Shown piece after piece: positions 6,704 through 13,422 of a DNA stretch of 21,046 nucleotides (its first letter is position 1; the number at the start of each line of letters is the position of its first letter). Under the pieces are notes generated by a model, which was not told the origin of the DNA, made no database searches, and was given only the letters and a program-made list of their open reading frames with translations. Source of the stretch: an uncultured Atopobiaceae bacterium (lineage in GTDB: Bacteria > Actinomycetota > Coriobacteriia > Coriobacteriales > Atopobiaceae). The stretch covers positions 1 to 21,046 of the forward strand of contig CAMYZR010000003.1 of assembly GCA_947303905.1 (NCBI GenBank), in the 5' to 3' direction. Made by a program: the position numbers and the translations under genes.

Positions 6704-7036
6704 ATGGAGACCATCAAGTCCAAAAAGGATTTTGGTCGGGTCTTCTCTGGTGGCAAGCGGGCCAATCATAGGCTCGTCCGCATGACAGTTCTGAGACTTA
6801 ACGAAGGCGGCCCGGGAAGAGTCGCCTTCGTTGCGCCTAAGAGACTTGGAAATGCGGTTTTCAGGAACCGTTGCAAGCGCGTACTGAGGGAAGCTGCTCG
6901 TGAGACGGGCTTTCCTAAAGAGGGATACGAAGTCATCTTCTTCGCTACAAAAGAGACTCATGACGCACATCCCGCCGAAGTCGCAAAGGCAATGAGTTCG
7001 CTGATCGGCAGGTTTGAAAAGCGGGATAGACGGTGA
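6704..7036 (+). CDS. rnpA: Ribonuclease P protein component
   Basis: RnpA is the protein cofactor of the RNase P ribozyme that trims the 5' ends of precursor tRNAs. The 110-residue length is typical. The conserved RNR motif region appears as KRLGNAVFRNRCKRVLREA (about 46-64), with R54-N55-R56 as the RNA-contacting core, and an N-terminal FGRVFSGGKR segment is typical of the family. It begins 7 bp after rpmH, and its stop codon overlaps the GTG of yidD by 4 bp (GTGA). It should be co-transcribed from the rpmH promoter. Confidence 0.97.
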   Translation: METIKSKKDFGRVFSGGKRANHRLVRMTVLRLNEGGPGRVAFVAPKRLGNAVFRNRCKRVLREAARETGFPKEGYEVIFFATKETHDAHPAEVAKAMSSLIGRFEKRDRR

Positions 7037-7254
7037 GGCAATCCGTGAAGCGCATGCTCATGGCTTTGATCAGGTGGTATCAGAGATATCTCTCACCACT
7101 CATGGGCGCCCACTGCATATATACGCCGACCTGCTCAGCCTATGCCTTCGAAGCCATCGAACGCTACGGAGCACTCAAGGGCACTTGGCTTGCGATTCGT
7201 CGTATCGCCCGGTGCCATCCCTTCCATGAGGGCGGGTATGATCCCGTTCCCTGA
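7033..7254 (+). CDS. yidD: Membrane protein insertion efficiency factor YidD
   Basis: YidD is a small amphipathic inner-membrane-associated protein encoded between rnpA and yidC and thought to help YidC-dependent membrane insertion. The 73-residue protein has the family's hallmark motifs: IRWYQRYLSPL, CIYTPTCSAYAFEAIERYGALKG with its two conserved cysteines, and the C-terminal RIARCHPFHEGGYDPVP. The start is GTG at 7033, overlapping the rnpA stop by 4 bp, which points to translational coupling. A 29-bp gap leads to yidC. Confidence 0.96.
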   Translation: MRQSVKRMLMALIRWYQRYLSPLMGAHCIYTPTCSAYAFEAIERYGALKGTWLAIRRIARCHPFHEGGYDPVP

Positions 7255-7283
7255 GCTTTGACAGGAATGTCCACGGAGGAAGC

Positions 7284-8042
7284 ATGTGGGATTGGTTTAT
7301 ATCGTTTCTGACCACGGTTCTCGCCACACTGCAGAGTCTGGTCGGTGACTGGGGTATTGCAGTCATCATCCTTACCTTTATCATCCGTCTGCTCATCATG
7401 CCCTTGATGACCAAGTCCACTGCCTCGACCGCGCGCATGCAGGTCCTGCAGCCCAAGCTGGCGGAAATTCAAGAGCGCTACGCTGATGACCCCGAGCGTC
7501 AGATGGCGGAGATGCGCAAGTTCCAGGCGGAGAACAACTTCAATCCGCTTGGTGGCTGTCTGCCCATGTTCATCCAGATGCCGGTCTTCTTCGCACTCTT
7601 TACGGTTGCGCGCAACGTTCCCGAGGGTGCAAGCTTCCTCAACATCATGCCGTCGATCTCCATGTCGGTAAGCGAGGCTGTGGCTTCGCTGGGATTCCCC
7701 GGCGCACTGTCGTACGTCCTCTTTGACGCAGGCTTCGGCCTGATGACGGTCGCTCAGATGCTCGTGAACGTGAAGAACGTCCCTGAGGACCAGCGCCAGC
7801 AGAACATCATGATGGGCGTCATGATGGGCGTCATGATGGTGTGGTTCGGCTGGTCGGTTCCGGCTGCAGTGCTGCTCTATTACGTCACGTCCGCCATCTG
7901 GCAGGTCGTCCAGCAGCAGCTGGTTACCAAGCGCGTGACTGAGCAGGTCAAGGCCGAGACTGAGGCCAAGCTGAAGGAACAGCCTGTTGAGATCAACGTG
8001 ACGCGTCGCGAGAGGAAGCCGCGTCCGAAGAAGAAGAGTTAG
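7284..8042 (+). CDS. yidC: Membrane protein insertase YidC (short, Gram-positive type)
   Basis: This 252-residue Oxa1/YidC/Alb3 insertase places proteins into the cytoplasmic membrane, alone or with SecYEG. It lacks the large periplasmic domain of proteobacterial YidC. Transmembrane segments are visible at about 22-42, 91-112, 142-162 and two at about 172-205. Arg35, in IIRLLIMPL, corresponds to the conserved groove arginine. The coiled cytoplasmic hairpin (QPKLAEIQERYADDPERQMAEMRKF) follows. The C-terminus is strongly basic (RRERKPRPKKKS), as in forms that dock on ribosomes. I see no lipobox or cleavable signal. The ATG follows a GGAGG site. It carries a short in-frame DNA repeat encoding MMGVMMGVMM. 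Confidence 0.97.
   Translation: MWDWFISFLTTVLATLQSLVGDWGIAVIILTFIIRLLIMPLMTKSTASTARMQVLQPKLAEIQERYADDPERQMAEMRKFQAENNFNPLGGCLPMFIQMPVFFALFTVARNVPEGASFLNIMPSISMSVSEAVASLGFPGALSYVLFDAGFGLMTVAQMLVNVKNVPEDQRQQNIMMGVMMGVMMVWFGWSVPAAVLLYYVTSAIWQVVQQQLVTKRVTEQVKAETEAKLKEQPVEINVTRRERKPRPKKKS
7809..7838 (+). repeat. 12-bp tandem repeat inside yidC
   Basis: ATGATGGGCGTC occurs twice in a row (7809-7832) and a half copy, ATGATG, follows. It encodes the methionine-rich MMGVMMGVMM within a transmembrane segment. Because the unit is a multiple of three, slippage would change segment length by four residues without a frameshift. Confidence 0.9.
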
Positions 8043-8073
8043 CCTAGGCATACTTGCCATAAGGAGGTACACC

Positions 8074-8655
8074 ATGGAGGACGAGCTCATGCTCACTCCT
8101 GATATCGATGACGAGGCCGCCGATACTCCCGCGGATGAGTTTGCCTCGATCCGCGAGCACTATGAAAGCGGTGAAACCCTGACTGACGACGAGATTGATC
8201 TCGTTGCTGACACGGCGATTACCTATGTTCGTGAGCTCCTTGCGTTCTTCGGAGAGAAGAAGGTATCTATTGACGAGTATGAGGGCGACGAGGGCGAGCT
8301 CCTGCTTGATATCTCTGGCGGGGACCTTGCCGTTCTGATTGGGCGTCACGGTCGTACCCTTGACTCGCTTCAGATGATAGTTTCATCTTTTATGAGCAAT
8401 CGACTTAAGTTCCACTATCCGATTGTCATCGATATCGAGGGGTACAAGAGTCGCCGCAAGGAGAAGCTGGTCAACCTTGCTCGCAGCGCTGCGGCTCGTG
8501 CGAAGCGCCAGCATGGACGTATTTCGCTTGCGCCTATGAATGCCTACGAGCGTCGTATCGTTCACCTCGCTCTTCTCGATGACGTTGAGGTGACCACTCA
8601 CTCTGAGGGTGTCGACCCCGAGCGCCGCGTGGTAATCACGTACGTGAGGTCATAG
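8074..8655 (+). CDS. jag: KH-R3H RNA-binding protein Jag (KhpB)
   Basis: Jag/KhpB is an RNA-binding protein that pairs with KhpA and affects cell shape and division in Gram-positives; it is usually encoded right after yidC. The 193-residue protein has an acidic N-terminal tail (1-40), a KH domain (about 40-120) with the GxxG loop GRHG (90-93) in LIGRHGRTLDSLQ, and an R3H domain (about 130-193) with the R-x3-H motif R160...H164 in YERRIVHLAL. The classical Jag_N domain seems absent, replaced by the acidic tail. The ATG follows an AAGGAGG site, and a strong terminator 31 bp after the stop ends the operon. Confidence 0.95.
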   Translation: MEDELMLTPDIDDEAADTPADEFASIREHYESGETLTDDEIDLVADTAITYVRELLAFFGEKKVSIDEYEGDEGELLLDISGGDLAVLIGRHGRTLDSLQMIVSSFMSNRLKFHYPIVIDIEGYKSRRKEKLVNLARSAAARAKRQHGRISLAPMNAYERRIVHLALLDDVEVTTHSEGVDPERRVVITYVRS

Positions 8656-8686
8656 CTGGTACGTGATCTCACATAGAAGGTAGATA

Positions 8687-8722
8687 AAGGGGAGAGCCGT
8701 AAAGGTTCTCCCCTTCTTTTAT
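8687..8722 (+). terminator. Rho-independent terminator after jag
   Basis: AAGGGGAGAGCC (8687-8698) pairs with GGTTCTCCCCTT (8704-8715), a 12-bp stem with one G-T pair and a 5-nt loop. It is followed by CTTTTAT. It closes the rpmH-jag operon. Confidence 0.9.
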
Positions 8723-8770
8723 ATGTTGGTGAACAACATACAATACTAGGGATATCTTCAGGTTGAGGTA

Positions 8771-8805
8771 TCTGTTACAGTTTCTGACAGAACACTGTGC
8801 CACAG
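8771..8805. promoter_or_regulatory. Overlapping palindromes upstream of rsmG
   Basis: CTGT-T-ACAG (8772-8780), ACAGTTTCTG-A-CAGAACACTGT (8777-8798, one bulged C) and CTGTG-C-CACAG (8795-8805) overlap in 35 bp, ending 20 bp before the rsmG start. They could be an operator for rsmG/parAB; a further dyad, ATGTTG-5 nt-CAACAT, lies at 8723-8739, overlapping a TACAAT -10-like hexamer (8739-8744). No clear -35 was found. Function unproven. Confidence 0.4.
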
Positions 8806-8824
8806 AAAGGTTTGGCAGTAATCA

Positions 8825-9559
8825 ATGATTGATACTCCGAGTAACAGGACATACCTTGACGATTGTCTTAAGAAGTATGGGATACAAGCAGACGACCAGC
8901 AGACGGGGATGCTCCTCAAGCACCTCGACTTGGTGGTCGAGAAGAATAAGGTGATCAACCTTACCCGGATAGTAGATCCCAGAGATGCCATCCTCCGACA
9001 CGTTGTGGACTCACTGCTGTTGCTGCCTTCGATCGAAGGTCTTGGACTTGCTGATAAGGCTCGCTTCGTTGATATCGGGACTGGTGCTGGATTCCCTGGC
9101 ATTCCACTTGCCATCATGACCGAGTGCAATGGTCTGCTCATAGATTCAGTTGGCAAGAAGGTTGCTGCTGTAAATGAGTTCTGCAAGGCACTTGGGATTG
9201 ACGGATTTGTCCAAGCTCAGTCGGTGAGAGCTGAGGAGTTGGCCCGGAGCTCCGCAAACTGCTTTGATGTGGTCACTGCTCGTGCTGTTGCCGAGCTTGG
9301 AGTTCTGATTGAGTATGCTGCCCCTTTGCTAAAGAAGAATGGGTACATGGTTGTCTCTAAAGCAAGAATCTCTCACGACGAGATCTCGCAAGGGACAAAG
9401 GTCGGCGAGATTGTCGGGCTGCATCTTGTTTCACGTGAAACGTACGAGCTGCCCGACGACTCCGGACACAGAGAAATACTGACATACGTTCGTGATGCCA
9501 AGAGCAAGGTTAAGTTGCCTAGAAATACTGGGATGGCCAAGCATCATCCACTCGCATAG
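8825..9559 (+). CDS. rsmG: 16S rRNA (guanine527-N7)-methyltransferase RsmG (GidB)
   Basis: RsmG methylates G527 of 16S rRNA using S-adenosylmethionine; loss gives low-level streptomycin resistance in several bacteria. The 244-residue protein shows the family signature NLT (45-47), RHVVDSLLLLP, the SAM-binding motif FVDIGTGAGFPGIPLAI (81-97), VVTARAVAEL, and a C-terminal PRNTGMAKHHPL segment (compare the usual PRKxGxPxKxPL). The ATG at 8825 is preceded by AAAGG at longer-than-usual spacing. It lies between the jag terminator and parA. Its 3' end contains one of the parS sites (9428-9441), read as VSRET, so coding sequence and centromere overlap. mnmE and mnmG, common neighbours, are missing. 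Confidence 0.97.
   Translation: MIDTPSNRTYLDDCLKKYGIQADDQQTGMLLKHLDLVVEKNKVINLTRIVDPRDAILRHVVDSLLLLPSIEGLGLADKARFVDIGTGAGFPGIPLAIMTECNGLLIDSVGKKVAAVNEFCKALGIDGFVQAQSVRAEELARSSANCFDVVTARAVAELGVLIEYAAPLLKKNGYMVVSKARISHDEISQGTKVGEIVGLHLVSRETYELPDDSGHREILTYVRDAKSKVKLPRNTGMAKHHPLA
9428..9441. promoter_or_regulatory. parS site 1 (inside rsmG)
   Basis: Perfect 14-bp palindrome GTTTCACGTGAAAC, matching the bacterial parS consensus TGTTTCACGTGAAACA at 15 of 16 positions with its flanks. It lies in the rsmG coding region. Confidence 0.95.
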
Positions 9560-9560
9560 T

Positions 9561-9576
9561 TGTTTCACGTGAAACA
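9561..9576. promoter_or_regulatory. parS site 2 (full 16-bp consensus)
   Basis: TGTTTCACGTGAAACA, a 16/16 match to the parS consensus, immediately after the rsmG stop codon. Confidence 0.97.
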
Positions 9577-9708
9577 TGCTTTGATCTCTCAGAAGATACG
9601 TAGTGGTTTGAAGAGAACATGTCATGAGTTCTCATCGAACTTCAGAATGACGTCTACGTATGAGTTAGAAGGAATAAAGGATCTCAGTCGTAGTGATCCA
9701 TCTAAGAA

Positions 9709-9722
9709 GTTTCACGTGAAAC
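9709..9722. promoter_or_regulatory. parS site 3
   Basis: Perfect GTTTCACGTGAAAC core, with flanks A and A (15/16 to consensus). Confidence 0.95.
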
Positions 9723-9803
9723 ACCTCAGACAGCAAATGCATAGATATTGCCCGATGCATAGATAGAAGACCATAGTAGACAAACAGAAGACAAACTCAT
9801 CTG

Positions 9804-9817
9804 GTTTCACGTGAAAC
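9804..9817. promoter_or_regulatory. parS site 4
   Basis: Perfect GTTTCACGTGAAAC core, flanked by G on each side. Confidence 0.95.
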
Positions 9818-9924
9818 GCCTTAGAGTGAAGTACAAAGTAGGAATCTGGACATGTTTCCAATCCCAGAAATCAAAATGGTGATACTTCGAGCACTAGAAG
9901 CACCCTTTGAAATCCACATCACAC

Positions 9925-9938
9925 GTTTCACGTGAAAC
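9925..9938. promoter_or_regulatory. parS site 5
   Basis: Perfect GTTTCACGTGAAAC core, flanked by C and A. Confidence 0.95.
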
Positions 9939-10001
9939 AGATTTGTTGAAGAGAGAAACTCAAGACGATTGCGATACCAGCAGACAGATTGACAGAGGAA
10001 A

Positions 10002-10015
10002 GTTTCACGTGAAAC
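10002..10015. promoter_or_regulatory. parS site 6
   Basis: Perfect GTTTCACGTGAAAC core, flanked by A on both sides. Confidence 0.95.
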
Positions 10016-10121
10016 AAGATAGGTAGTCTAAACCGTGCATTCTGCTGCATAGGTAAAGACGGATGTAGCTACATTAATGAGTTGACGATTTACGTGTCAA
10101 AAGGAATGGTATGGCGGGTGT

Positions 10122-10135
10122 GTTTCACGTGAAAC
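10122..10135. promoter_or_regulatory. parS site 7
   Basis: Perfect GTTTCACGTGAAAC core, flanked by T on both sides. Confidence 0.95.
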
Positions 10136-10178
10136 TAGCAATTTGCTTCAAATGTTTAACTTGTTGGTGATTTACAGC

Positions 10179-10192
10179 GTTTCACGTGAAAC
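10179..10192. promoter_or_regulatory. parS site 8 (upstream of parA)
   Basis: Perfect GTTTCACGTGAAAC core 60 bp before the parA start, the nearest to the gene. ParB bound here could also influence parAB transcription. Confidence 0.95.
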
Positions 10193-10252
10193 TATGGACT
10201 ATCATCTAGTACACCAAACACACGAAGCTATAACGGAGCATATGGAGGCAAA

Positions 10253-11053
10253 GTGGGATACCTTGATACAAAACGGGGAAATCCGCTCAAGAAGACGAAG
10301 ATAATTGCGGTAATCAACCAAAAGGGTGGCGTAGGAAAGTCTACGACAGTCGTAAATCTGTCTGCCGCATTGGGCGAATCTAAGAAAAAGGTTCTAGTTG
10401 TAGACCTCGATCCACAAGGCAACACATCGAGCGGATATGGCATCGAGAAAGAAGAGCTCGAGCACGATATCTATGATGCACTTCTTGATGATTATCCAGT
10501 TGAAGACCTTATCATTGGAACTTGCGAGAAGAACGTCTTTGCAATTCCGGCAACCATCCAACTCGCAGGTGCAGAAGTCGATATGGTGGCAGTTGAAGGT
10601 CGTGAGCATCTGCTGAAGAACTTGCTCTCGCCTATCAGTGAGCATTTTGACTACATCTTTATCGATTGCCCACCATCTCTTGGTCTTTTGACAGTCAATG
10701 CACTGGTAGCAGCGGACGAATTGTTAATTCCGATTCAGTGTGAGTTCTATGCCCTGGAAGGCGTCACAAAGCTTCTCGAGTCGATGCGAATGGTTAAGAA
10801 CCGTTTGAATCCAAATCTTGAGATATTTGGTGTACTGCTAACGATGTATGACGTGAGAACTACCCTTTCGAAGCAAGTTGCTGAAGAAGTTAGCTCTTAC
10901 TTTGGCAAGAAGGTCTTCAAAACTATTATTCCTCGTAATGTGAAGCTCTCTGAGGCTCCAAGTCATGGACTGCCGGTGACGCAGTACGCAAGAATGAGCA
11001 AGGGTGCGCAAGCATATATAAAGTTATCTAAGGAAGTGATCCGTCGTGGCTAA
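10253..11053 (+). CDS. parA: Chromosome-partitioning ATPase ParA (Soj)
   Basis: ParA is a deviant-Walker ATPase that dimerises on the nucleoid with ATP and moves ParB-parS complexes; in Bacillus, Soj also acts on DnaA. The 266-residue protein shows the deviant Walker A KGGVGKST (24-31, with signature Lys24), VVDLDPQGN (49-57) and the Walker B-type FIDCPPSLG. The start is GTG at 10253, with GGAGG only 4 bp upstream; no other in-frame start precedes the Walker motif. The 18 or so residues before the ATPase core are slightly longer than in Soj. The gene is AT-richer in codon choice than dinG or dnaA. It overlaps parB by 8 bp, and the parS cluster lies directly upstream. Confidence 0.97.
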   Translation: MGYLDTKRGNPLKKTKIIAVINQKGGVGKSTTVVNLSAALGESKKKVLVVDLDPQGNTSSGYGIEKEELEHDIYDALLDDYPVEDLIIGTCEKNVFAIPATIQLAGAEVDMVAVEGREHLLKNLLSPISEHFDYIFIDCPPSLGLLTVNALVAADELLIPIQCEFYALEGVTKLLESMRMVKNRLNPNLEIFGVLLTMYDVRTTLSKQVAEEVSSYFGKKVFKTIIPRNVKLSEAPSHGLPVTQYARMSKGAQAYIKLSKEVIRRG

Positions 11054-11918
11054 GCGTACTGGCTTGGGAAAAGGCTTGAATTCCCTTATGGGTGGTGCCG
11101 ATGCAGAGGTTGCAGCGGCGGTTACTCCTGATTCTGTTCTCCCCTTGAGCGAGATTCGTCCTAACAAAGGACAACCACGCAAGAACTTCGATGAGGATGC
11201 ACTCGAGGAGCTGACGGACTCCATCAGGCAGAACGGAGTACTTCAACCCATTTTGGTAAGGAAGAAGGGCCAGAAGTACGAGATCGTCGCTGGAGAGCGC
11301 CGTTACCAGGCTTCAAAGCGAGCAGGTCTCACCGAGATACCGGTCATCATCAAAGACATCTCTGACGAAGATGTCTTCAAGCTCGCACTCATCGAGAACC
11401 TCCAGCGTTCTGATCTTGATGCAATCGAAGAAGCTCAAGGGTTCAAGACCCTATTGACTAAGACAGGAATGACACAGGCAGAGCTCGGACAGTCAGTCTC
11501 AAAGTCCCGTTCGGCTATTGCCAACTCTCTTCGACTCCTTGACCTTCCGGAAGAGGTTCAGGAGATGATGATAGAGAGGAAGATCACGGCAGGTCATGCC
11601 AGGGCTATCCTCTCTGTTGCTGATGATGATGCTCGGATCAAGCTTGCACAGAAGGTAGTCGAGGACGGATTGAGCGTACGTCAGACAGAAAACCTTGCAC
11701 CGTTGTTTTCTGTCACAGATAGGCAGCCACCCGTGCGTGTGGCAACCCCTCAGTCCTACAAGAGAGCTGCCCGTCAGCTGCGTCTTGCTTTGGATACGAA
11801 CGTCAAGGTCAAGCGGCTTCGTAACAAGAACAAGATCGAGATTGAGTTCGCGGACGAGGAACAGCTTGCAAAGCTCGTGGAACAGCTGAGCAGGGTAACC
11901 ATGGAGGGAAGTGAATAG
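11046..11918 (+). CDS. parB: Chromosome-partitioning protein ParB (Spo0J), CTP-dependent clamp
   Basis: ParB binds parS, then uses CTP to close into a clamp that slides along DNA and recruits SMC. The 290-residue protein has the N-terminal ParA-stimulating peptide (KRTGLGKGLNSL, residues 3-14), the ParB/Srx-type CTP-binding domain with GERR (83-86) and ENLQRSDLDAIEEA (117-130), and a helix-turn-helix region (about 140-165, TQAELGQSVSKSRSAIANSLRLL) for parS recognition. A C-terminal dimerisation domain (about 240-290) ends KLVEQLSRVTMEGSE. The start is GTG at 11046 within the parA end (8-bp overlap), implying coupled synthesis. The eight parS palindromes upstream are its obvious targets. Confidence 0.97.
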   Translation: MAKRTGLGKGLNSLMGGADAEVAAAVTPDSVLPLSEIRPNKGQPRKNFDEDALEELTDSIRQNGVLQPILVRKKGQKYEIVAGERRYQASKRAGLTEIPVIIKDISDEDVFKLALIENLQRSDLDAIEEAQGFKTLLTKTGMTQAELGQSVSKSRSAIANSLRLLDLPEEVQEMMIERKITAGHARAILSVADDDARIKLAQKVVEDGLSVRQTENLAPLFSVTDRQPPVRVATPQSYKRAARQLRLALDTNVKVKRLRNKNKIEIEFADEEQLAKLVEQLSRVTMEGSE

Positions 11919-11919
11919 C

Positions 11920-12174
11920 ATGAGGATTCTCAAGCAGATCCGAAACGGTGCTATAGCCGTGACCGCCTTGTCTGTTCTGGCTGTCGTTGCGTATCAAGTA
12001 CTTCTCGACGATGTGGCCAAGCAGGGCATCTCCTCTATGAACCGTACGATCATCGATTCTTACGTTAAGCTGCACACGCTCGTAAACGATCACATCGGAA
12101 CGATCATGGACGAGGAGACCGTCCGTCAGAATCGTGAGCAGGTCCGCAAGGCATGGGAAGAGCTGGGATTCTAG
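11920..12174 (+). CDS. Small single-pass membrane protein downstream of parB, unknown function
   Basis: I do not recognise this 84-residue protein. It begins MRILKQIRNG, then has one hydrophobic segment (about 11-29, AIAVTALSVLAVVAYQVLL), then a soluble, helix-prone tail with many charges ending VRKAWEELGF. The basic N-terminus suggests the tail lies outside the cytoplasm, but orientation is not certain. The ATG at 11920 is 1 bp after the parB stop; GGAGGG lies about 11 bp upstream. A GTG at 11911, in frame and overlapping the parB end, is an alternative start that would add three residues. It is probably the last gene of the parAB operon, followed by a hairpin terminator. A link to segregation is only contextual. 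Confidence 0.7.
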   Translation: MRILKQIRNGAIAVTALSVLAVVAYQVLLDDVAKQGISSMNRTIIDSYVKLHTLVNDHIGTIMDEETVRQNREQVRKAWEELGF

Positions 12175-12209
12175 GGATTAGAACATTTGTTCGTATATAA
12201 GTACATGAA

Positions 12210-12242
12210 AGAGGGGACTTGATCGATACTCAAGTCCCCTCT
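12210..12242. terminator. Hairpin terminator between the parAB operon and rlmN (convergent)
   Basis: AGAGGGGACTTGA (12210-12222) pairs perfectly with TCAAGTCCCCTCT (12230-12242), 13 bp with a 7-nt loop. The genes on both sides converge on it. The T-tract is short in either direction (TTTC on the minus strand), so strength may differ by direction. Confidence 0.8.
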
Positions 12243-12250
12243 CGCGTTAG

Positions 12251-13312
12251 CTACTTGCCAAGACGTTGCTTAAGTTGCCCGCAAGCTGCGTCGATGTCCT
12301 GACCGCGGGACTGTCGGATGGTTGCCTCGACACCGACATTTGCCAGACGCCGGACAAACTCGCCAGCACGAGCGTCAGAGCTCGGCTGGAAGCGCGAACC
12401 CTTAACCTCGTTGAGCTTGATGATGTTGACGTGGACAAGATTGTCACGGCAGAAGTCACACAGGGCGCCAAGCTCGTCCTCAGTGTCGTTGACACCACGG
12501 ATCAGCGCGTACTCGTACGTCGGACGTCTTCCAGTCTTATCAACGTACTCGCCCATCACCTCATAGAGGTGCATGAGCGAGAACTTGCGCACACCAGGCA
12601 TGAGTGCGTTGCGCGTGCGCTGAACAGCCGAATGAAGGGAGACAGCAAGCGTGAACTGCTCGGGCTCATTGGCAAAACGCTTGATGGCAGGAATGATTCC
12701 GCAGGTAGATACCGTAATATGACGTGCACCGATGCCCAAGCCCTCGGGAGAGTTGATCTTGCGCATAGCTGCGAGCGTTGCGTCATAGTTGACGAAGGGC
12801 TCCCCTTGTCCCATCAGGACGACACTCGAAACGCGGGAATCAAAGTCATCACGAACGTGAATGACCTGGTCGTAGATCTCACCCGCAGTGAGGGAACGCG
12901 TCAGGCCAGCAGCGCCGGTAGCACAGAAGGCACATCCCATGCCACAACCGGCTTGCGAGGACACACAGACGGCAAGCTTGTTACCCGAGGGCATGCCAAC
13001 ACACTCGACCGTGGTGTTGTCAGCATAGCGAAGAAGGTACTTTCTGCTGCCATCCTCCGACACCTGTCGAGCGACCTGCGATACGCCGCCGAGCGTGAAC
13101 TGCTCTGAAAGTGCCGCACGCAGTGCCTTGGGAAGGTTGGTCATGTCATCAAAGGACGAGGCACCCTTCTCCCAGATCCACTCCTCGATCTGTTTCACGC
13201 GAAACGCTGGCTGTCCAAGCTCCTTGAGCGTGTCAAGCAGCTGGCCGTGCGTCAGGGTTCGCAGGTCGGTGAGAGCTGAGCCCTGAGATGCTGTGTTTCT
13301 GGCTTCTTGCAT
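12251..13312 (-). CDS. rlmN: Dual-specificity rRNA/tRNA adenine-C2 methyltransferase RlmN
   Basis: RlmN is a radical-SAM enzyme that methylates C2 of A2503 in 23S rRNA and A37 in some tRNAs. The 353-residue length fits. It carries the radical-SAM cluster motif C123-x3-C127-x2-C130 (CGMGCAFC), the catalytic Cys116 upstream (CVSSQAGC), the methyl-carrying Cys344 in the C-terminal RGQDIDAACGQL, and the SAM-binding GEP motif at 170-172. The ATG at 13312 fits the usual N-terminal extension. It lies alone on the minus strand, convergent with the parAB operon and divergent from ddl. Its coding sequence holds one near-parS sequence. Confidence 0.97.
   Translation of the reverse strand: MQEARNTASQGSALTDLRTLTHGQLLDTLKELGQPAFRVKQIEEWIWEKGASSFDDMTNLPKALRAALSEQFTLGGVSQVARQVSEDGSRKYLLRYADNTTVECVGMPSGNKLAVCVSSQAGCGMGCAFCATGAAGLTRSLTAGEIYDQVIHVRDDFDSRVSSVVLMGQGEPFVNYDATLAAMRKINSPEGLGIGARHITVSTCGIIPAIKRFANEPEQFTLAVSLHSAVQRTRNALMPGVRKFSLMHLYEVMGEYVDKTGRRPTYEYALIRGVNDTEDELGALCDFCRDNLVHVNIIKLNEVKGSRFQPSSDARAGEFVRRLANVGVEATIRQSRGQDIDAACGQLKQRLGK
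13191..13206. promoter_or_regulatory. Imperfect parS-like sequence inside rlmN
   Basis: TGTTTCACGCGAAACG has the parS core with one change (CACGTG to CACGCG) and one flank difference. It lies about 3 kb from the perfect cluster and within a coding region. It may be a weak site or chance. Confidence 0.35.
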
Positions 13313-13422
13313 GATTTCGAACCTCTTCTACGACTGTAAATCCACGTGGGGTACCATCGTTTGGTAAATGCGTGCTCAACAGGTGAGTCTAGCGCAAGGA
13401 AGGTTGCAAAGGAGTTTGCCTC

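Larger units (their letters stand above)
9577..10252. other. Noncoding centromere region between rsmG and parA
   Basis: This 676-bp stretch is AT-richer than its neighbours and has no convincing coding frame. A 68-codon frame from 9560 to 9766 is mostly translated parS (it reads FHVKH twice) and has a TTG start without a ribosome site. The stretch holds parS sites 3 to 8, spaced 57 to 147 bp apart, a 10-bp direct repeat ATGCATAGAT (9737 and 9755), and near its end a weak -10-like TATAAC (10229-10234) that may belong to parA. It looks like a dedicated ParB-loading platform. Confidence 0.8.

Noticed and set aside
7164..8096. 310-codon minus-strand frame opposite yidC
   Set aside because: It is a His- and Leu-rich shadow lying opposite the end of yidD and all of yidC, with no recognisable domain.
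9560..9766. 68-codon frame after rsmG starting MFHVKH
   Set aside because: It starts with TTG inside a parS site, has no ribosome site, and contains two translated parS palindromes (FHVKH). It is better explained as noncoding centromere DNA.
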